Positions 57,663-64,000 of a stretch of 64,000 nt of DNA are shown here, in pieces; position 1 is the first letter of the stretch; the number at the start of each line of letters is the position of its first letter. Position numbers and translations under genes: made by a program. Below the pieces are notes generated by a model. It saw nothing but the letters and a program-made list of their open reading frames with translations. It searched no databases and was not told where the DNA came from. The stretch covers positions 8,788,501 through 8,852,500 of the forward strand of contig OX442318.1 of assembly GCA_949358305.1 (NCBI GenBank). The letters are read 5' to 3'. The stretch is from Strigamia acuminata. Lineage: Eukaryota; Arthropoda; Chilopoda; Geophilomorpha; Linotaeniidae.

Positions 57663-57680
57663 ATCTCGGTAGAACCTCCA
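57663..57680 (-). other. Primer-binding site, tRNA-Gln type
   Basis: Two bases inside the 5' LTR, the minus strand reads TGGAGGTTCTACCGAGAT. This is complementary to the 3' end of animal tRNA-Gln plus CCA, with one mismatch to the tRNA sequence I recall. Placement is exactly where minus-strand priming starts. Confidence 0.75.
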
Positions 57681-57682
57681 CG

Positions 57683-59272
57683 TGTGACGATTACCTTCTG
57701 GAGATAGCAATTGCTAAACTAAAGTGTGAACTATCTGTGTGAAAATGTAAAATATGCAAACCTGATGTTTTCTCAAAACATATAACATTTATTCCGGTTT
57801 GAACCTTATATAAATACTATGCCTACAAGTGGCTAAAATGACGAGAAGTTAAACTATACAGTTGTTTGGCAAAAGCCCTGAAATAATATCATTTGAAGGC
57901 TTCAGTCATGCAATAAGAATTTGTAACGGTCTTATTGCTGTGACGTAAAAGATGTCATCTATGAATGGCTTTGGCTTCTAAATGGTCCGGGGTTTGGTTC
58001 TAAAAGGCGTGTAAATGGTTAGGCTGGGTGGGTTATATCCGAGAGGTGCGGTTGACTTTTCTGTATCGTCACACACATCGCATCGCAGATAATTGTTGTA
58101 ATCAATAATTACCGCGAGATGTAACAATGTGAGAATAAATATTCATATTAATTCTATGGAATTAATCATGATATTTTAGAGTCACAAACTTAACTAAAAC
58201 TATGAAAATAAGTAAAATATATTAAAATAGCGCCGAGCTATTTTTTGCCCCGAGTGCAATCAACATCTAAGTTAGACTTAAATGTTCCGTCAAACCAATA
58301 ACGAATTGAATCGAAATATCTCGCAGGAAAGGTTATCCATCGCCGGGAAATTACTCCACTCGGTCCTGGCTGGCGGGAGAGTAACCGGGAAATTACTCCG
58401 CGTCGATTACTCTGATAATGCGTCTGTGAAATATAAATACTCCACTCTAGATTCTACATTACCAATGCGTCTGTGAATTTTACTCCACTCTAGATTCTGC
58501 ACTCTACAACGGAATGTTGGCATGAAGCTGGAGGGAGTGCGTCTGTGGGTTGTACCCCACTCTAGATACTACACTTAAATGTGTCTGTGAATTACTCACT
58601 CTAGTTACAACATTTCTACAACGGAATGTTGGCATGAAGAGGCGGGCAGTGTGTCTGTGAGTCTTCTACCCACTCTAGATACTTACACTAAATACAAAGT
58701 ATTTCTACAACGGATTGTCGGAACGCAGAGAAGTATAATATGTGCTCAAGTAATATCAGTATCAAACAAAAACAGAACAAGAGCGAGCTATATCCGTTTT
58801 GCAGGGGGATATATACTCGGTGAGGAGAATAGCTGTTCAGTGATCCAATGGGATCACTGGGCAGTCAAATCCATCCAATCCCAGATCATAGGAAGTGGAT
58901 ACTCAGGACATAGTCTTCTACTAGGTCCACTACAGGAACTGGATACGCAGGACACATTTTGGATTAAGTCCCTTTGACTATAATCCAAAAGGAGTCCAAC
59001 TCACAGTGGGTGATGGGGGGTGACTTCACCAGGTGTAGAGTTTGCACATAATTCAATAGAATTATGTGACAAATAAATCAACTAGTTTTTAAACATCCAA
59101 AAGTATTTAAAAGTGTCTAAAGTTGCAGTGGAATAAAATATAAATAGTAATTTATATTTTATTCACTCAAAAATTGTCGAAATTTGAATTTACCGCTAAA
59201 ACGCATCAGCGCCATCTATTGGTGAAGTAATCGTCCTATACTAACAAAGTGCATGACAGTGTAACCGTCACA
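57683..59272 (-). repeat. Ty3 element 5' LTR, 1590 bases
   Basis: Identical by eye to 45273-46862. It lies next to gene D, with its transcription directed away from that gene. Confidence 0.9.
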
Positions 59273-59430
59273 GCATAATAAAAAGTCAAATATTAAGGCT
59301 TAATACTACTAAACCAACCACTAGAGTTAAGAAATCATCTGTTCAGAATCGGATAACGCATTGTATAAATTTGGCATCAACTTTGGCAACATTAATAATG
59401 GTTTAAATATATTCCAGGTGTGTACTTGAA

Positions 59431-59480
59431 AGATCTAATGATATCACCAGCGGACAAAGGAAGTATTGTTTAAATCTGCA
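59431..59480 (+). promoter_or_regulatory. Conserved upstream motif, WSD gene D
   Basis: AATGATATCACCAGCGGAC block, as before genes A, B and C. The Ty3 insertion left this motif attached to gene D but cut off more distal flank. Confidence 0.4.
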
Positions 59481-59551
59481 GTGAAATCCACTAGAGAAAC
59501 ACTCGAACATTGCCTCAACATTGCAGACACAAGTCAATTCCGTTGACCAAA

Positions 59552-61118
59552 ATGGGCGAGTTTCTCGTTGCACTTATTTATTTTTCAATAACAGCCATTT
59601 TTCCGGCATTGCTTCTTCCGCTACTACTGATATCTGAATTCTTCAGGCAGTTAGTACGACTTTACCTCTGCCTGAAACACGAGCGCTGGATTAGCTTCAT
59701 GGACAGCATGGACAGCGTGATGGTAATGCACAAAGAAGAGCAGGGAGCACTCATAAAGTTCTACATGATTTTCCGAGGTACTTTTGACTTGCAAGAAATT
59801 AAAAACCAAGTTAAGAATAAGTGGACTGACGTAACGCGAAACGGCCAACATAAGTACGCTCATCTTCGGCAACACGCCGTTGAAACGTGTGGATATTTCT
59901 TTTGGTTGCCGGACAACAATTTCTCAATTGACGACCACGTCCAAGTGTTAAACTGTAAACCACCCAGAAATCAAAGCGAACTGAATGACATATATTCCCA
60001 TTTCAGTAGTCAACGGTTACCAAAAGACCGATCGCCATGGTTAGTGCGCCTTTTTCCATTAGACGAAGACTTTGCCGGCGAACCTCGTTATGTACTTTTC
60101 ATAACAATCGATCACTGCCTCGGCGACGGTTACAACCTCATCCGACTGTTAAATAAATGCTTCCTAGATGAAAAACCAATCAAATATATGACTTCAAAAT
60201 TGAAAACACCATTTTCACTAACTGCTTTCCTTACCGACTTGTTCTACTATCCCAAATATTGCAGCCTGGATCAGTATCATAGAGGAGACAAGAATATTTT
60301 ACACGGTCCAAAACAAACCACCAAGAGATTCATTGCGCCATCGCCACCTATTTGTTTATCGAGAGTATCGAGAATTAGGAAATCAACTGGAACATCTGTC
60401 AATGATATTATGGTATCGTGCATAACCGGAGCATTAAAGAAATATTTTTCTCAGCAGAAATCACCACCACGAAATGATGTACATGGCTTTATTCCTGTGT
60501 CGATGCAAAGTAAATACGAAGAAGTTAATTTTCAGAATAGGGTTTCCTATTTTGTAATGCCTCTTGATGCGAGTAGTGAGAGTGCATTGGAGAGGTTGAA
60601 AACTACAAACAAAGTTGCAAGTAGATTGAAAAATACACAGTTCTCTTATTTCAACTCCCTAATGATGAAACTTCTCACAAATCGAGTTCCAGCTTATATT
60701 GCTTGCAGGATATATTATTACATCTTTGATTGTACTATCTGCATAACTAATGTACCCTTTCAGCAGGACCAGTGTTTCAATAATGGCGGTCAAGAACTTT
60801 TGGCATATGGGGTTTTTGCTCCAAATAATCTCTCAGTTGGTAAGGAAATAAGCAAATTGCCAAGTTCAAATTAAATTACCGGTAGTCAATTTACCCAAAT
60901 AAGTTACAATTTTGTTTGCAGCTCTAGGTTTTTGGTTTTAATTTGTTTTCTTTTCAGCTACATCTATATCAATCACAAGTTTCAATGGAAGCATTCAACT
61001 TGGAGTATCAGCTGACGAAGCAATCATGGCAAAGAACGACGTTAACTTTCTTATAGAATCATTTGCCGAAGAATTTGAAGAACTTGAAAACAATTTGCCA
61101 ATTTTAAATGTTACGTAA
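59552..61118 (+). CDS. WSD-type O-acyltransferase, gene D (C/B chimera)
   Basis: Two exons, 59552-60839 and 60958-61118, code for 482 residues. The active-site motif is DHCLGDG: first His replaced by Asp, HxxxD core kept. The N-terminal part, up to about base 60140, resembles gene C (begins MGEFLVALIYFS). From 60141 to the stop and beyond, the sequence is identical by eye to gene B. A double-His motif is present only in gene A. Frame open and splice sites normal. It is probably expressed, if its shortened upstream region suffices. Confidence 0.85.
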
Positions 61119-61348
61119 TTAGGAAAGATTTTTTTTTTTGCTTTTGATGAATTAATGTATTTTTATTGTATTATTTTAGCGAAAAGAATTATAATGTTGA
61201 ACCTTATGATAATTATTATATGATATTAAATTAATAAGAACTCATCATGTAGCTAATAAATCACAATTTTATAGCCAAGTGTTATCGGTTCACTCTACAG
61301 TTTTTGATGAAAGAACATAACATACCTTTTCCCACGTTGAATGAAAAT

Positions 61349-62072
61349 TAGGCATGTGCGAATTTGCGATATATCGCACATGCGAATTATTGCGAATTAT
61401 TGCAAATTATTGCGATTATTGCGATTTAACAAAACTCGCATATAGATGGAGTGTGGGTGGACCAACAATGCTAAATTTTCTTTTCTTTTCACATTTGTTA
61501 TTTCAATTTGGTTTTAAATAAACTTTTATTAGTACCGTACTGCCTTGATTTAACGCCGGTCGTATCTAAACGCCGGCTCCTGATTAAACGCCGGGCAAAC
61601 TCAGAACGAAAAGGCAATAAACGCCGGCCTTAAATAAACGCCGGGTTTGTTTAAACGCCGGTTTTAAACGTTTTTTAGACGAATATACGGTAATTTAACG
61701 TAAATGATTGGGTGGCGGCAGTAAAAAAACCTTTTTTTTTCGTTAGACGCCCGGCGCGAATAATCGCCGGGCTTTGAATAATCGCCGGAGGGGTCGACTT
61801 GGAAAAGTAAATAAACGCCCCGGCGTTAAATCGAGGCAGTACGGTAAATAAATTCAATCAATTGCGATTGCGTTATCTTGCCATATTGTGATATCTTGAT
61901 ATTGCGATTATTGCGATTATTGCGAATTATTGCGAATTATTGCGATTATTGCGAATTATTGCGATTATTGCGATTATATCGCGATATATCGCGAATGCAA
62001 TATATCGCAAAAAAATCGCAACAATCCAATATCGCAATCGCATTCGCGACAAAAATTAATCGCACAAGCCTA
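61349..62072. mobile_element. hAT-like MITE, second copy, with nested insertion
   Basis: Duplicate of 28615-29026, enlarged by the nested TA element at 61535-61844. Same ATGAAAAT/ATGGAAAT flanks. Confidence 0.75.
61535..61844. mobile_element. 310-base MITE nested in the duplicated hAT MITE
   Basis: Ends CCGTACTGCCTTGATTTAAC and the complement of CCGTACTGCCTCGATTTAAC, TA target duplication (61533-61534, 61845-61846). The empty site is seen at 28799-28800. Repeated AAACGCCGG words fill the interior. Confidence 0.9.
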
Positions 62073-62207
62073 ATGGAAATGGCTGAGACAGAAATCAAAT
62101 CGGAAATGATTTGGAGATCTAAAAAACCTTTGCTCTTCTGCTTTATACTCACATTATTCATCGTGGTTTTTCCAAGAGTTTACTTATACCAGTCAGCAGA
62201 CAGCTAA
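62073..62207 (+). CDS. Small ORF with one membrane helix, copy after gene D
   Basis: Identical to 29027-29161. A short basic N-terminus and one hydrophobic helix. Function unknown; may be a fragment. Confidence 0.3.
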   Translation: MEMAETEIKSEMIWRSKKPLLFCFILTLFIVVFPRVYLYQSADS

Positions 62208-62708
62208 ATCTAATTTTACACAATAAAAATTACATTCAAATATATTTTTATTTTCATTTCAGGTGTACCATATTTTTTCCAAACACATTTCCTAAATGCA
62301 ACGTCAAAAAATCCACAAATGCTATGCACATGTTTCTATAATATGGATACCCTATAAAAAAGAGAAGTCAGGTTGCAATCGTCCTTGGTCTGACATTAAC
62401 CGAAGGAAATCTATCTGCTCTGTGATGATGCAACTTTAGGCACTACAGGGAAATGATTTCTAATAGTAGTGGATTGGTTTAATAAAGAAACAGATGGTAC
62501 ACAATATGGCAGGATCAATTTTTCAAAACCTGTAAAAAATTTAGAAAAAAAATGGTTTGCAGTGGTATCTCAATGCCAAATTCAAACTGTATATAACACT
62601 GCATATTTATTTAACACAGCTTTTTGCACACAAAGAAAATAAATCAACAATATGTCGGTACACCATGTTGTTAGTTACTTTTATTGATGAGTTAATTGTT
62701 GTTTATTT

Positions 62709-63596
62709 TGTTCCGGGAATTTAGTTAACTTAAACTGACTAAAATACTAAATAAGTTAAAATTAACTCGCAGGTGAATGCCGTTTATAGGACTTACAATC
62801 AGATGTGGCTAAGTGTTGTCTAGAGGAGTTTATTAAATAAACACAAAGAAGATTAAATTCAAATGAACAATAATTTAATCGGTATTTTTCCAATGATGTG
62901 ATAAATGCGAAAAGGGATTTACAATGAGAAAGCCACTTTGTCGCGGAAACAAAGGAAATAAGCGCGTAACGGTTGTTACGCGCAAAACACAAAAATGGCT
63001 TCGTCTTCTTCTTCACGTTACTCACACGTACGATGGCGGTGACGTGAACTCCGGAGTTACTCAAGGTGGCTCCTGCGATGGCGATGGTTCACGGCTAGTG
63101 TCTCCTCTCTCCACGGTGATGGCGTATATTAACGACGGCTAATACACGAAAGGCGCAAACAGGTGCTGGCATCGCACAATGGGCAAAGCAAGCAGATGTC
63201 TCAAAACACACAAACGTTAACATGGTCAATACCACCATATTTTGAGCGTAGCAGTGACAAGGTGTGTTGTTAGTTTTAGTGTGTATTCAAGAGTGTGCCA
63301 AAATTGGGATTTCGTGCTTGGCACACTTCTGAGTTGCGCAGTAAATCTGCGCAATAGCTCAGTTTGGTGCAACAAAGGATTTTGTTGCACCGAAACGGTT
63401 AATTAGCCGTTCACCCCAGCCAATTTTGGGTGAAATGTGCTTGGGGAGTTTTCAACCCCCAGTCACATGACTGAGTCTGGCACACGCCAGACTATTGTGA
63501 AATAAAATAATACACAATATCTTTTTAAGTGGTGATTTTTATTTAATACATTTACCAAATAAAGTGAGATCACCACAATTTACATTGTATACAACA
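62709..63596. repeat. Probable solo LTR with hairpin array, second copy
   Basis: Duplicate of 29663-30550 with the eight-hairpin array at 63289-63494. Confidence 0.55.
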
Positions 63597-63614
63597 TTAT
63601 TTGGCCTAATAATA

Positions 63615-63825
63615 GAGGTTCTGCCAGGCGTAGGACCGGAACAGCAACTTGTAGAATAAGCTCCGCCCACCCATTGCCTCGCCCGTTGCCGTTGTTTTCA
63701 CAACGTCTGGACCCGCCATTACACGTTGCAAACGCTCACGCAACGTGAAGCTTAGCTCCGCCGCAAGACATCAGCACAAAAAGTGATGACGTTTCGGCTT
63801 TCTAGACGTCAGCCGTTCCCGTCTC
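63615..63825. mobile_element. 211-base TA-flanked MITE, second copy
   Basis: Duplicate of 30569-30779. Confidence 0.7.
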
Positions 63826-63931
63826 TATTAAGCTCAATACTGCTAAATAATAACTGGAAAACAAATACAAAATTCCAAACATTAAAATTACTGCTAAAAA
63901 TACATAAAAAATAAAAGTAAAAATTTTCACA

Positions 63932-64000
63932 CATATCAGGATTTGAACCTGTGTTGAGATACCTAGTCCATTGCCTCAACCACTGAACCACCACTACAAG
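63932..64000 (-). other. tRNA-like sequence, second copy, cut by window end
   Basis: Duplicate of 30886-30955 with A and B boxes; the sequence is cut at the window edge. Confidence 0.45.

Larger units (their letters stand above)
45273..59272 (-). mobile_element. Complete 14.0-kb Ty3/gypsy-type retrotransposon
   Basis: Minus-strand element of exactly 14000 bases by my count, with 1590-base LTRs (45273-46862 and 57683-59272) that look identical, ends TGTGACG/CGTCACA and a GCAT target duplication (45269-45272, 59273-59276). Order in the coding direction: 5' LTR, primer site, gag, pol in the -1 frame, 1.3-kb gap, third ORF, purine tract, 3' LTR. Integrase lies after reverse transcriptase and RNase H, as in Ty3/gypsy. 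It is far larger than typical 5-8 kb relatives, because of long LTRs, the third ORF and long non-coding stretches. It is inserted 279 bases upstream of WSD gene D. Confidence 0.93.
60141..64000. repeat. Segmental duplication of 27407-30954
   Basis: Identical by eye to 27407-30954 except for one 312-base insertion (offset 32734 before it, 33046 after it). It includes the 3' part of the WSD gene, the hAT MITE, the small membrane ORF, the solo LTR with hairpins, the TA MITE and most of the tRNA-like sequence. It runs off the right window edge, so its true length is unknown. Confidence 0.9.

Overview
This is eukaryotic DNA from an invertebrate animal. The genes are split by introns with GT/AG borders (in the importin gene many introns are only about 50-75 bases), the DNA is AT-rich, and it is packed with LTR retrotransposons and short inverted-repeat (MITE) elements. 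Ig-domain proteins, an importin-13 homologue and WSD-type acyltransferases together point to a metazoan. I cannot name the phylum from the sequence.

Layout. (1) 1.0-14.0 kb: three related immunoglobulin-superfamily genes on the minus strand. Genes 2 (8362-9911) and 3 (11859-13931) are intact tandem duplicates coding for about 313-residue secreted proteins (short signal peptide, three Ig domains, Cys-containing tail). Gene 1 (1000-4286) is a larger relative, broken by a frameshift, a stop codon and a TTAA-flanked transposon inside an exon. (2) 14.5-19.6 kb: an importin-13-like gene, minus strand, 16 exons recognisable, lacking its normal N-terminus and C-terminus; its last exon runs into the boundary of the Ig duplication. 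(3) 20.0-20.5 kb: a weak fragment, perhaps of a DEG/ENaC-type channel. (4) 21.8-64 kb, plus strand: a tandem family of four intact two-exon WSD-type (wax ester synthase/diacylglycerol acyltransferase-like) genes A-D, with relic second exons between them. A conserved motif lies about 50-125 bases before each start codon. Gene D is a chimera: its 5' part resembles gene C and its 3' part plus at least 3.5 kb downstream is identical by eye to gene B and its flank.

Mobile DNA dominates. A complete Ty1/copia element (31065-35828; 208-base LTRs, GAAAT target duplication) sits inside a 28-base minisatellite. A complete 14.0-kb Ty3/gypsy-type element (45273-59272; 1590-base LTRs, GCAT target duplication, tRNA-Gln-type primer site) sits in the 5' flank of WSD gene D. 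It carries gag, pol, a textbook -1 ribosomal frameshift signal, and a third ORF of unknown function where env would lie. Several solo LTRs and more than a dozen MITEs (piggyBac-like, hAT-like, TA-target families) fill the rest.

How the parts relate. The Ig genes probably make secreted recognition or adhesion proteins. The WSD genes probably make membrane-associated lipid acyltransferases. I see no direct functional link between the two arrays, apart from one Ig exon relic inside the WSD region. The window reads as two expanding tandem gene families being reshaped by transposons. Exon borders were read by eye from splice signals and paralogue comparison. All percent-identity statements are by eye.
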